Positions 11,301 through 22,221 of a DNA stretch of 64,000 nt are shown piece by piece (the stretch's first letter is position 1; each line of letters starts with the position of its first letter). The translations under genes were made by a program, and so were the position numbers. Below the pieces are notes generated by a model. It did not search any database and was not told the DNA's origin. It was given only the letters and a program-made list of their open reading frames with translations. Source of the stretch: Butyriboletus loyo (lineage: Eukaryota > Basidiomycota > Agaricomycetes > Boletales > Boletaceae); NCBI GenBank assembly GCA_038093515.1, contig JBBPSI010000003.1:496001-560000 (forward strand), in the 5' to 3' direction.

Positions 11301-11807
11301 CAATTACGGACCAACTTTCGCGAGATCTTGCTGTACGAGATGAAATCTCCATGCAAGAGAGATCCGCCATGGAAGCCAAAGCTGCACGCGAGATATGAGT
11401 GCGTGTCACGGGGTTCGTTATCACTGATTCATTACCTTCTCCTCGGAAGCCAAAGGTGGAAGCTATTTCCAGTGAGGCAGGGTCGTAAGCTTTCGAAGAA
11501 TCTATAGGGCAAGGTCAACCCAGAGGAACGGAAAAAAATTTGGAGGGAATAATTCACTGTACCACCCGAGCTCTGAATCCTGTCCGATTTTACGCAACCC
11601 ATCTTTCGTGATTCCCGAACCATTGTCCATGACCCAGCAGCTCCATTCGGCACAGTCGACACCTATATCGATCTGTGATGCTCCAGCATCGATAGCATTC
11701 TGCAAGAGCTCAGAGATTATGGTGGGCAGAGAGGTCAGAATTTGAGTTGAACGTAGTTTTGACCGCGTCTCTGCAGACAGCCTCTTCAGAAGTGACTCGT
11801 CCGCCAT
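8343..11807 (-). CDS. MLH3: DNA mismatch-repair / meiotic crossover protein MLH3
   Basis: ATG 11807 opens the GHKL ATPase domain: ELLQNAIDAGASQ near residue 33, then DNGSGI, then GFRGE|ALASMADL across an intron. The MutL middle domain includes GTVVSIRDAFFS, LPVRRQTHPTLNKTIELIRQ and KKPIYVLNLVIPV. The region IPNWLREALQ leads to the C-terminal domain. This carries QVDCKFIACVV and the endonuclease metal motif DQHAADERVRVE, which fits DQHA(X)2E(X)4E exactly. It ends with KACRG|AIMFNDPL and FQCAHGRPSLVPL, the other conserved metal-binding segments. In the MutL-gamma complex with MLH1 this nuclease nicks DNA for meiotic crossovers and helps repair insertion loops. All motifs are intact. Many small introns were joined by phase. 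PMS1 is the alternative, but the C-terminal DQHAADER form favours MLH3. Confidence 0.9.
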
Positions 11808-11979
11808 GTTTGTCTGATTGGGCAGTGATGGCTTTTATATCTCAGATGATGCGCGTAGAGACTGGATGTACTGTAGTATGCATGTAAAGTTGGGATAGAA
11901 TGGAACAAGGTCGTTGTATGCGGTGTTGTTTGGCGCCGCCCCATAGAAATAAACAACTGCATTTAGCAACGTCGATCTT

Positions 11980-14334
11980 TCACATTCGGAAGACACCAAA
12001 TCCTCTCCCTGATCCTTCCCAAGTGGAGGGATCCCCCAGGCGTGCTGTGCGTGTATCTGAATGCCTCCTGGCTCCAAGCGCGAGTGCAAGCCCAACTACA
12101 TCGCGGGTTTCTGTAGGTTGAATGATGCCATCATCCCACAAACGAGCGGTGGAATAGAGCGCCGTCGATTGCGCTTCTATTTCGGCCTTCAAACTAGAGT
12201 GCTGGTTTGGGTCCCTAACCAAAGCCTCACCAAAAGCATGCAGATATCACGAGACAGATACAAACCTCGAGACGGTTGACATCACTTGTGAGAGTTGTCC
12301 CGATCCCATAACAGACACTTTCGCATTCTGACGAGTTCTCAGTCAATTTTCGGAACAACTATAGTGCTCGTGGGACTTACAGGCCACATCCACAGAAAAC
12401 GTGGCGAATACTGAAGCCGTTGTAGAGCGGCGATCCGGAAAGAGAATTGGACAACTCACCGCGCGTCCTGACATTCCTACACACGTGGATAAGTCTCGTC
12501 GGTGTTAGGAGATCTGTATAAGATAGCTACCGTAGTTCCCCGCACCGAAACTACCACCGACAACGACGGTCAACTTGGGAACGTCTGCACATGCCACAGC
12601 TCGGACCATCTTTGCGCCGTCTTTCGCTATTCCTCCCTTTTCGGCCTTTGAACCTACCATGTAGCCTGCGCCAATGTCAAGATATATGTGCTGTATACCA
12701 CGATGGAGGAAACACACCGGTGACATTCACAAGGAAAAGTAGCGGTATTTTTCGTTGAGAACAAAGTTGGATGAAATGGGTAGCTTTTAATGCCGAGGGA
12801 GAAAAGAGAATGCCATTGTTGGCGACGATACCGACTTCATACCCGTGAATGTGTGCAAATCCCTGGCAAGACATGGAAAGTTAACTTCATTATCACTTTC
12901 AAGAGAAATCTCATTACAGTCACGATTGTAGAGCCGTAGTCCTTCTTGAATTCTCGTAACCGACTACCATCCACAATTCGTGCAATAATATCTCGCATAT
13001 CAAACGTTTGTCGGAGATCCGTACCGACAATACCGTGTAATTCGGACACAGGGTATAACGGGTCTTCGGGCGGAACGGAGGGCTTAATTTATCATTAGTA
13101 GCGCGACCCGTGACGTTGTGCCACTACCGGTGCTCACCCCAACGGCTTGTCCACTTGCAGTTCCCAAGTCGCCGACAATCCCTCGTGCGATTGCTATCGC
13201 ATGATCATCATCTCTTGCGAGATGATCGGTCACACCACTCTCGCTGGCGTGCATTTGGCCACCTCCCAATACTTCCTCATCGACCTCCTCGCCTGTAGCG
13301 GCTTTGACCAGTGGAGGACCAGCAAGAAAGATGCGCCCTTGTTCTCGAACGATAATATTCTCGTCGGCCATGGCAGGGACATAAGCACCACCTAGTAGAC
13401 GTGAATGCGAGGAACCGAGAGGACGAACTGTGAGCTCACCAGCAACAGATATACCATGCACCAATGATATTTGTGGAATGCCGAGCGCAGACATTTGAGC
13501 CTACGAGTGTATCAGCCTTGGCCGATAGTCTGGCGAGGATTCCACTGAACCATGTTATAAAAAATGCGACCAAAATGGTCCTTGTCTGGAAATACCTGGT
13601 ATTAGCAATATTAACGCCTGTGATGACACATTTCAAGATGCTGGACGCACATTAGCCTGATGGGGGAGAGCGGCGCCCCCAGATTCCACTGCGTCTGGTC
13701 AGCCTGAAGCCACATGCTGGGAGTGCAAATGCCCACCAACGTAAATGCATGGCAACCCATGTTCACGAGCCATTTCCTGAGCCCGAAGGTGTTTCTTTAC
13801 CTGCGGAAGAGGCGTCATGTCTCCCAATATCCTACTACAGTGACTCTGCTCACCGTCAAGGGATAGTATGACCCTCCCTTCACAGTAGCATCATTGACCA
13901 CAACGACACATTCCTTCCCAACGACCCGTCCAATGCCGGTGATGATTCCGGCACCAGGAATGTTCTCTCCAGGATATACATCGTGCGCAGCTAGCTGTGA
14001 CAGTTCTAGGAAAGGCGTGTTTGGATCAAGGAGTAAGGACAGTCTAGACTGGTGTGAAAATGTGCTGACGACTAGGGAGGGAGACTGACCTCTCTCTCGG
14101 TAACCTCTTACGCTTGCTTCGCATCCGTTCCTGAGCCTTAGGACCACCACCCTCCTTTGCCAATGCGATTTTGGCTTTCAGATCTGAGACGAGAGCATCC
14201 ATGCGCTCTGTCTTTTGTTGGAACTCGGGCGATGTGGTTGAGACCCGGGATGAAAGGACAGATGCATGATACAACCGCCTAGTCAGTGAGACCGCGACCT
14301 GGTGTGTTGATCTGGAGAGCACGGTTTGGGGCAT
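11980..14334 (-). CDS. Methylcrotonoyl-CoA carboxylase beta subunit, mitochondrial
   Basis: This is the carboxyltransferase half of the leucine-degradation enzyme that carboxylates 3-methylcrotonyl-CoA in the mitochondrial matrix. ATG 14334 is followed by an Arg/Ser-rich N-terminus suited to import. Then come [54 protein letters not shown], and [20 protein letters not shown] (split by an intron). Further on are [78 protein letters not shown] and GSFGAGNYG. The end [12 protein letters not shown]...FGVFRM is diagnostic of this family. Upstream codons before ATG 14334 include only GTG in frame. The biotin-carrying alpha subunit is not in the window. It lies 172 bases upstream of MLH3 on the same strand. 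Confidence 0.93.
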
Positions 14335-14468
14335 GTTATGAGCGCAACGAAACCCGATCAACGGTGCGAGTGAACAAAGACGAGCATGCGCCGGTACGGA
14401 ACTTGGCACGGCAATTGCACCGGTAAACTATATGTGAATGTACAGCTTGTACAAATCGACAAGTATCC

Positions 14469-15915
14469 CTAGAAATCCCAATCGTCCCAATCGTCGTCTT
14501 TTTTCGCCTTGCCACCGCTCGGGGTTTGTGTCATGTGTGAGTCGGAGACCGGCTTGCTCGTGTTTGAGGTTGGTGACATGTCAGAGTACTCGTGGAATAA
14601 CTCATTGGTATCGTCGTACAATGGAGAGGCCTCACCCTCGTTTTGGAGCGCGAGAGAACCATAACCAGATGCAGCAGGACCCGCACCAACCCTATCCTTG
14701 ACCGTACCCACCACATCGTTCACACGATCGACGACGTCAACTCCCAGCTGGACCTTTGACCATTCATTAACAGACTGGCCAGCCGATTGTGCGTGTTTCT
14801 GTGCCTCTGCGACGTAACCACGAACACTGGCATGTAGGTTGGGATTCATAACACGCTCCATGCCCGGTTGAATAACATTATCGTTTACGACACGCGAGGC
14901 CCCGGCGACGACCGCGGAGAACAGGGACCACCCTTTACTTAACGCGGCTGCTGGATTATCCTGAAAGTCGACTAGCGATGGGGCAGCGGTGGAGGTGAGA
15001 TTAAAGGAAGGGTGCTGTAACGGTGGTGGAGGAGAGGGTGTATTCCCAAATCCTTGGTAACGGCCACCCTGAGAAGGTGGTAAGTCGGTGGGGCGAGCCG
15101 CATTCGCCTGACCGAGAGAGGCAAAATAAGCATCATTGACGGACTTTTGGTCGAGGTGAGAAGACTCGGAAGGCTGAGGAGAAGAGTGAAATGGGCTGCT
15201 CGTTGCGGCATGGTTGGTTGGCGGACTGCGCGCGGAAGCACGGGACTTGCGGAGACCCTGGGCAGATGATGGTCGTGTCGGAAGGCTGCCAGTTGTGGGG
15301 TGACCAACAGGGGGGTTGGATAGGATCCAGGGCTTTCCCGCCAAGGCATAATCCAACTTGTGCCGGGTGAGTACAAAGCAGGGATGTAAGATGAACGACC
15401 CACCTTCTCGCGGTACTGAGTAGCTGCCCAAGAGTGATAAAGAGCATGTGGATGGATGCCATCTGTGTAACCACTGTGTTCGGGTGGGTAGGACCGGATG
15501 AAGTCCTTGAAAGGTGCATTTCCACCGAGCTGCGAGAACGATGTGTGGCGATGAGGGAGTGTGAACGGGAAACGCACCTGCATGCGCTTGAGCTGATCAT
15601 TCTGCCAGGTGTCCATTGAGACGGATCTCACGAAGCTGATGGGAACGAGATGGGTTATTCAAGTGATTCGGAGATGGTGAGTGAGATACCTGATATGCAC
15701 ACCGAAGCCTCTGTGGACGCCGGCGCATTGGAGACAGAGGAAGATGGCGAAGCTGACTGCAGAGGTGAGGCGGGAGATGGAGGGCGTGGGATGAGGGAGT
15801 TACCTGAAGCCCATTGAGGATTTGGATTGCTGCAGTCTGCACAGGACTTGTTGGCGAGATCTTCGCGTCTGATGAGGTCCTGGAGGAGCTTCTTTGCGAC
15901 GGACTGGTCAGACAT
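14469..15915 (-). CDS. ARF GTPase-activating protein, ArfGAP1/Gcs1 type
   Basis: ATG 15915 gives MSDQSVAKKLLQDLIRREDL, then the ArfGAP zinc finger: SCADCSNPNPQWAS, an intron, VSFAIFLCLQCAGVHRGFGV, with the four cysteines in CxxC...CxxC form. Then come VRSVSMDTWQNDQLKRMQ with the catalytic-site pattern, GGNAPFKDFI and, after another intron, a Pro/Ser-rich tail. The central tail segment AAALSKGWSLFSAVVAGA could form an amphipathic, curvature-sensing helix like ALPS motifs (inference). The C-terminus is acidic with WDDWDF, like the coatomer-binding tryptophan motifs of ArfGAP1. The protein stimulates GTP hydrolysis on Arf1 at the Golgi and so controls COPI coat dynamics. Introns were joined by eye. 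Confidence 0.9.
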
Positions 15916-16216
15916 GGATGGTTGGGCGTGAGAGTGGGATTATCTGATAAAAACATAGAAAAGCACGTCGTATTACGTGGAGATCTGCCATCGAGAAGAG
16001 TCCGCGTCCTGACCTCCTCCACACATTTCCGTCCGAAATGACCCCCTTCTCATGACACTCGTCTCCTACTCCTTCGCGACGTGAGAACTCATCTTATCTG
16101 ATTCTCTCTCTCTCCCTCCTCCCCTCCTTCCAACACACCATGGTACAGAAAGCGAATGTTCGCTCCACCGCTGATCCCCTCTCTTGTGATGACAACGGCC
16201 TCGACTGCTGGGGCCA

Positions 16217-18105
16217 ATGGTGGGGCCGAAAGTAGGCCGCTCTTGCCTCGCAGGCCCTCCTTTCTCACTCGCTTTCAGACACTACTCCCTTCAGGTCGTC
16301 CAGCATCCCCTCCGTGCTCGCATGTGCGGCTTCGGCGACAAGGTATGTCCGCGTCACGTCCGACCATACCGTCTGTCTTCACCACCCCATTCGTAAGGAT
16401 CGTCGTCCGCTTGCTCCTGCCGCCGTCGCCAAGATGGTCGTCCGCAGAGAAGACAACTCCATAGTTGACGTCGAGTATGTCCGTCACCCTTTTACCCACG
16501 TCCTCACCCACCCATTGTCTGCAGTGAAGTCGACTGTTCCTTTTTTCTTGCCACCGTAGATCTATGGTCGGCAGATGGTAAACGAGAAATGAACCTTGTC
16601 CTCCACCCATCGTCATCCACCGACCGCTACGTCTCTACGATGGCTGCGAAACCAAAGAAACCTCGCGGCACCATCCCAACCGCAACCTCGCCCCGCAGCG
16701 ACCATCCTAGCCCTCCCTCCTCTCATTCCACCCCAAACTCAGCTCCCGAACCATCCCGCCCCTCATTAGACTCACAGGTAAGCACAACTTCGTATTTCCC
16801 GGAAGATAAATGTCAAACTGTCCGTTAGCCGGTTATGAGCACCATGATGGCAACAGAAACTCCTTCGGGATTTACCACTTCCACATATTCTTATACGCCG
16901 CCCGAGTCTTTGATTTCTGATGCCATCACGTACTCCAACTCGAATGCCTATAATGCATCCCCCGACTCTCCTGATAGCTGGGGCTATCCTTCTGCTGGTC
17001 CTCAAGGTTCGCACACCATCCAAAACCAGCCTCTTCGCAATGCCCCAAGAAGTGGTATACCAGCTGCTACAACTGGCGAGCCATGGAACAGTCAATCCAC
17101 TTATCGCACAGACGCCGACACATCCACTTTTCGCACTTGGCCAGGAGCCGAGTCGTCGTACCAAACGTCCATCCATTCTCAAGCTACTACTGTCTACAAT
17201 ACTCACGATATCGATCCTTCAAACCGCCCTTATCACCCAGTGGCTCAACCCGACGGGCGTGAATATCATCAATGGAATCAACCTCAACAGGATTCTTATG
17301 CAGCAAATTATGATACTTCATCCCTCTATGGCGCGCCTGCTTATTCACAACAGTCCCCCCAAACACCATACTATCAAGGCAACTATGCTCAGAGCAATAC
17401 ATCCTCCTCCTCCTCACCACCTGCCGGTTCTCATCCACTTCCCCGCCATGTATATACGCGGACACTTGTAGGACCCCTCTCTTCCAACGCTTGTCGCCTC
17501 CTGGATGAGCACCAGATACCCGGGATATTTTTTCTCTTTCAAGACCTGTCCGTGCGCACGGAAGGTTCGGACAACTTTATCACGAGGTAGTTTTTTCATT
17601 AATGCTGTGCTCAAAATATACCTCTAGGGACCTTTCGACTACGGTTACGGCTGATGAATGTCGGAGAGTGCGCATGTTTACTCCGTTTGCGGTAACCCAA
17701 GGCTGTGGTATTGATTGTCTTATTCTTATCCTAGCTCGCCAGCTCCTGAGGCCGGCGCGCAGCGTGTTCACACAAACATATCTCCCGTCCTGGCCCAGAC
17801 TTTCACTGGCCCTTTCGTCGTTTTTTCCGCCAAGCGATTCCCAGGAGTACCAGGTGTGTAAAACGGAGTCTATTGGGCACTCAGATTCACATCTCTATCC
17901 CCGTAAGAAACCACGGCCCTCTCGATTGCATTTGGAAACCAGGGGCAAAAACTTCCATTGGTAAGATCCTTCCATCTTCCGAATGCGCCGGAAGCTGACT
18001 ACGACTTGGCCTCCACAGAGGAACCGACATAGTACCGGTAAGCAAGACCGAAGACCACATCGCGAAGACGATTCAGAGGGATCCGAATCGTCGGATGATA
18101 CATGA
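16217..18105 (+). CDS. Velvet-domain regulator, VelB-like
   Basis: The velvet fold is split. The first half has YSLQVVQHPLRARMCGFGDK, an intron, RRPLAPAAVAKMVVRR, then CSFFLATVDLWSADGKREMN and LVLHPSSSTDR. About 200 residues rich in Ser, Pro, Gln, Tyr and Thr follow (roughly 16640-17440). The second half resumes with HVYTRTLVGPLSSNACRLLD, GIFFLFQDLSVRTEG, RVHTNISPVLAQTFTGPFVV and TTALSIAFGNQGQKLP, ending in an acidic tail at TGA 18103-18105. VelB of Aspergillus has the same interrupted layout. Velvet proteins are nuclear DNA-binding regulators of development, sporulation and secondary metabolism, working as VelB-VosA or VelB-VeA dimers. The start is uncertain: ATG 16217 is the first in frame, but an upstream exon from ATG 16140 is possible. 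Confidence 0.88.
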
Positions 18106-18156
18106 CGTAGACTGGGGTAAATGAGTATTTTCGACTGGCGTCGTAGTCAATCATCA

Positions 18157-21100
18157 TTACCCATCCAGCCCAATAGTGTCTCCATCTGCTAATGTATCCA
18201 CTACTTGCTGCTTCACTTTGATCCACTGCTTGGGCAACCGCTGTATTGCCTCACGCCGAGCCTGTCCTCGCTCATGGAGGAGGACTGCACGGACGGCTTC
18301 CGGGTAGTTGCGATAGATGCGCTGGAGTGTGGCACTAGGACACTGCGAGTCGGGATGATTCTGTGATGTGGCGGGTGGCGCATTGGCGGCGCGGATTGGC
18401 TGTACAAGGCGGCCCCTTTGCAACTGCCCGAGAACACTGGACAAAACTTGTAACGTGACAGCATGCGGGCGCCACATAGACAAGCCAGGGATGACTTGAT
18501 GAAGAACATGTAAGGGATGCGCGAAATCGGTCGATTCTTCCGGGATTGCCAGCATAGATCCTACCGTCTTCGTTGCAGATCTAACGGCTTTCGCCCTCCG
18601 TGTTTTCCGGTGCATAGGTGCGTCCGAGGCAGGTAGATCCACATCAGGGGCCATCACGTCGAACACTAATGGTGACTCAGGGGACAGATCCCTGACGACT
18701 AAGCTTTTGCGCGAATATGGAATGAGCACCCGCTCGAGAACCTCAAAGGCACGATCTAGTTCGCCTGCTCGCACTAAAACGACCGCTAAATGGTTCCAGT
18801 TATGTGCGTCGAAACTGAATCCTTCCGCTTTGGCCTTGGTCCAGGCGTCTAATACCGCGTGATGGTCACCTGCTGCAGATAAGGCATCGATGTAGACGGA
18901 CAATGGCATGCACAGGAGATTCGAGCGTCGCCTGAGCATCGGAGTGGGCGTAGAGGCGTCTCCCTTGAAGAGCTCGTTGGCATTAGACAGTCGTAATGCG
19001 AGTGCCCAGATTTGGGGCCATAGTTGGCGAACGACGTCAATATTGTTTGTGCGGCGATGGACGTCCAGAATGATAGTGAGAGATTCTAAGGATGGCTCGC
19101 CACCAGCAGCCAACATCCCATTGAACAAGCGTGTCACTTCCTCCGGCCTCTCCTTCCTCGCATACACCAGCATGAGTGGGCTATGGATATTCCCAAGAGC
19201 AGATGGGCGAGATTCGGAACCAATCCACCCGGGGCCATCCGCATCTGCATCCATGATCTGCCTCAAGAACGACTCTGCGATTTTCAAGCTTCCTTCCGTG
19301 CGATCGTTTGCGTATGCCAGAAGGACCTGTTTGTAGGTGACGCAGTTGGGCTTAATACCACGACGTTGCATATCCCCGTAACAGGCCTTTGCTCGAGCTT
19401 TAGATCGCAGGCGTACATGCCCAGCCATGATGATGGTGAGCACGTATGCGTCGAGGTGGCAGAGTGGTCCCCAGGACTTTGCCTTCTCTTCCATCTCTGC
19501 AAACAGCTCCTCGGCGACGTTCATCTTTCCAGCGTCGCAAGCGGATTGAATAACCAAGGCGTATGTATGGCCGTCAGGACGCACGAGTTTGCGAAACATC
19601 CCGAGCACGACACGAAAGGGTGTACCAATGAGAACGTAAGCCTTGAGCAGTGTGTTATAGACCTCGATGGATAGATCGCGACGGAAATGAGAAGATTGTC
19701 GAAGGTAGTCGAAGATACGAACAACACCCTCCCATGACCCAGCTTCCACATGGGCATTCATGAGAGATGTGATCATCATGCGATCGGGGATGATACCCTC
19801 ACGCAAGGCCCGCAAGTAAAACGCTTCTGCAGCAGCAGCATTCTTCCTCCGGGCGAGAAGGGAAACAACACTTGTGTAGTGGACGCGATCAGGCTTGATC
19901 TCAGCAGCACGCATCTGATCAAATATGGCAGCCACCGAGTCGATATCTCCGCGCCTCGCAAAACTTTGAAGGATGATGCTATAGACATGACCATCTGGGC
20001 GACAGCCAGCTTCCAGCATTTTTTCCAACCAGAAGTCGATACCATCAAAGTTGGCCAGTTCGGCATGGGCAAGGATGACGGTAGTGTAGTGTATGATTCC
20101 TGGTCGTTCAGCGAGAAAGTCACCTCCTGAGGTCGTCGGGAAAAACTTGTGAAAGAGTTCAACCACCGTCTCCGCCTTGCCTGCAACCGCGTAAGCATGC
20201 ATCAACATACACCGTGCAGCCGGCATAGACCAGTTATTTTCGTCATGCTTGCTGAAGAACTGCTCCGTACGATCCACATCGCCACGACGCGCATAAAGAT
20301 GGAGCCCGGTCAAATGATACAGTCGGGGGTTGGTCGAAGGATCTATCGATGCGAAGATTTCGTGCGCAAGGATAAACAAGTCATGTTGTGCAAGGAGCCG
20401 GGTCAACTTGATCTGGAGATGGAGCTTAACAGGCAGTTGCTGTCCGCCCATTTCAAGTACTAGGGCATGAGCCTGGTGAAGTAATTTCTTTGTGCAATAC
20501 GTCTCCAAAAGCAAGTTGCCCATGCGAGATCGAGCGTCCCGTTCCATCCTCGAGCGCGAGCGCAACAGACTAGCTCCATCGGGGATATCCGCAAGTAAAT
20601 TATGGATCGCCTTGCGGAATGACGCAGCTAGTGGGAGGGGAGTGGTTCGAGCATGATAAAGGGTACCCAAAAACTCCCATTCTCGAACGAGCAGATCGAG
20701 TGCATATGAGGCACCGTGTTGATAGCGTGAAAGAACCAAAATATTTTGGCAGACACGCAAGAGAGTGCACCTTTCGGTGTGGGTGAGCCAAGGTCCTCGA
20801 ATTTCCCGAGCCAATTGATACGCTTGAGCCACATCTCCCAACCACGCATGAACCTGGGCAGTGAAACACTTGAGAGAGATGATCTCCGGGGAACTGTCCT
20901 CCAAATTTGATTTCAAATCGCGTAGAACAGGTTCAAGACGTGTTCCCCAGATATACAACAACGACGAGTTTGGGGGAGTATCGCCGCAAAGCTCGAATGC
21001 ATCGAGCAGGCGATGGATAAATTGCGTTTCCTCTCCTGTGGTAAGTATCGGGTTGTTTGCATTCGCGTGGACCGATGCCTTGTAAAGGTGCCAAGCGTGT

Positions 21101-21630
21101 TCCGGATCGAAAGGGGTACGGGGAGTCAAAAGGGAACGAAGTTTGTCGGCAAGCTCTTCGGGTTCGTGTGGGGGTCGGATGGTTTGTGGCCAATCGAGTA
21201 GGCGCGTCTGCGAGGAGAGGGCGGGTGCTGCAGATGAAGAATGGCGCCGTGTACATCGCTGGGAAGGTTGGGGAAAGGGTTGTGATCGACGTGGAATGAC
21301 TTTGTTCGACGTGAACAATCGATTTCGAACTAGAAACAAGAACGTTAGTCTCGAGACCAGACGGTATGAAACGGACGGAGTACATGAGCACCACGGTGAA
21401 TGTCGAGATATGCAGGGGGAGCTCGACATTGGGTCGGAAGGCAGAAGCCAACATTGATTGCATTCGACGGCGAGAGGGTCAATAGCCTTCTCCTTTCCCT
21501 TGTATTGACGCGGTGACGGCGAAAAGAAGTCACCGGGAAACGGACGTCTTGCCATGGGGTTGAGAACCGACTTGAGAATGCGTGCCCCCGACGGTCTTGA
21601 TATTATGGCTGCTGCCAAAGGCTCGACCAT
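18157..21630 (-). CDS. Pentatricopeptide-repeat protein, 1157 aa, probably mitochondrial
   Basis: A single uninterrupted frame runs from ATG 21630. The N-terminus is basic and hydroxylated (ILKSVLNPMARRPF, YRLVSRLTFLFLVRNRLF), fitting a mitochondrial presequence. From about residue 450 onward the protein shows tandem 35-residue helical pairs of PPR type, for example TTVILAHAELANFDGIDFWL, DGHVYSIILQSFARRGDIDS, DRVHYTSVVSLLARRKNAAA and DRMMITSLMNAHVEAGSWEG. Each opens with the Y-T/N pattern used to read RNA bases. No DYW or SMR domain is seen at the C-terminus. Fungal PPR proteins bind mitochondrial transcripts for processing, stability or translation. The target cannot be told from sequence. 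The lack of introns over 3.4 kb contrasts with its neighbours. It is divergent from the GNAT gene. Confidence 0.88.
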   Translation of the reverse strand: MVEPLAAAIISRPSGARILKSVLNPMARRPFPGDFFSPSPRQYKGKEKAIDPLAVECNQCWLLPSDPMSSSPCISRHSPWCSCTPSVSYRLVSRLTFLFLVRNRLFTSNKVIPRRSQPFPQPSQRCTRRHSSSAAPALSSQTRLLDWPQTIRPPHEPEELADKLRSLLTPRTPFDPEHAWHLYKASVHANANNPILTTGEETQFIHRLLDAFELCGDTPPNSSLLYIWGTRLEPVLRDLKSNLEDSSPEIISLKCFTAQVHAWLGDVAQAYQLAREIRGPWLTHTERCTLLRVCQNILVLSRYQHGASYALDLLVREWEFLGTLYHARTTPLPLAASFRKAIHNLLADIPDGASLLRSRSRMERDARSRMGNLLLETYCTKKLLHQAHALVLEMGGQQLPVKLHLQIKLTRLLAQHDLFILAHEIFASIDPSTNPRLYHLTGLHLYARRGDVDRTEQFFSKHDENNWSMPAARCMLMHAYAVAGKAETVVELFHKFFPTTSGGDFLAERPGIIHYTTVILAHAELANFDGIDFWLEKMLEAGCRPDGHVYSIILQSFARRGDIDSVAAIFDQMRAAEIKPDRVHYTSVVSLLARRKNAAAAEAFYLRALREGIIPDRMMITSLMNAHVEAGSWEGVVRIFDYLRQSSHFRRDLSIEVYNTLLKAYVLIGTPFRVVLGMFRKLVRPDGHTYALVIQSACDAGKMNVAEELFAEMEEKAKSWGPLCHLDAYVLTIIMAGHVRLRSKARAKACYGDMQRRGIKPNCVTYKQVLLAYANDRTEGSLKIAESFLRQIMDADADGPGWIGSESRPSALGNIHSPLMLVYARKERPEEVTRLFNGMLAAGGEPSLESLTIILDVHRRTNNIDVVRQLWPQIWALALRLSNANELFKGDASTPTPMLRRRSNLLCMPLSVYIDALSAAGDHHAVLDAWTKAKAEGFSFDAHNWNHLAVVLVRAGELDRAFEVLERVLIPYSRKSLVVRDLSPESPLVFDVMAPDVDLPASDAPMHRKTRRAKAVRSATKTVGSMLAIPEESTDFAHPLHVLHQVIPGLSMWRPHAVTLQVLSSVLGQLQRGRLVQPIRAANAPPATSQNHPDSQCPSATLQRIYRNYPEAVRAVLLHERGQARREAIQRLPKQWIKVKQQVVDTLADGDTIGLDG

Positions 21631-22221
21631 GAGCAGCGGTCAAGGGGCACACTGGCATCCACTTGTAAAACGTTCGTTAACAGACTCGACATCCGAGCGT
21701 AAAGCAAACGTACCCGGCGACGGACTAGAAATGTGTTGGCTGTAGTTTTCCTAAGGGCTACGATGGAATTGGGGTGCTAATTATTATGTAATTAAATAAT
21801 GTAAAATATTTCTACAAATGATTTCTCACGTGATTCGGATGTTTATCGTTGTTTACTCCCATCGGCCCGTATCTCTTATCATATGTCCGTCCCATCTCGT
21901 CCGCCTTCCATTCTTGTACATCATCTCCGGCGTGCCAGCTAGACCCCGCTTTTGCAACTGGTGATTCCGTCCCAGCGATATCTACTGACGTGGAGTCCTA
22001 ATCGCATTTAGATCCTTGATAGCGCTTTGGCTCGCGTTCGTCCCGAATCTCCGGGTCGAGGGAACTTTCATTTTGTTCCATGTGACTCCCTGCTGTCCTT
22101 TGTTTTTCCCACTGTTCACGCCGTATGGAAACAGACGCTTTCGGGCTGCGCCTGTTCGAGTGTGCTGTGTGGTAGAGCTCTGCATTTTCGAACTTCCTCG
22201 TATCTCTCTGTTCGGCTCAAG
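21631..22221. other. Divergent promoter region, PPR gene and GNAT gene
   Basis: About 590 bases between divergent starts. A strongly AT-rich tract lies at about 21775-21825, followed by a CACGTG hexamer at 21828-21833 (E-box type, bound by bHLH factors in fungi). No gene is recognised. The role of either element is inference. Confidence 0.4.

Noticed and set aside
14335..14409. Longer N-terminus for the methylcrotonyl-CoA carboxylase beta subunit
   Set aside because: The upstream codon is GTG, not ATG. The ATG at 14334 is already followed by a good import signal.
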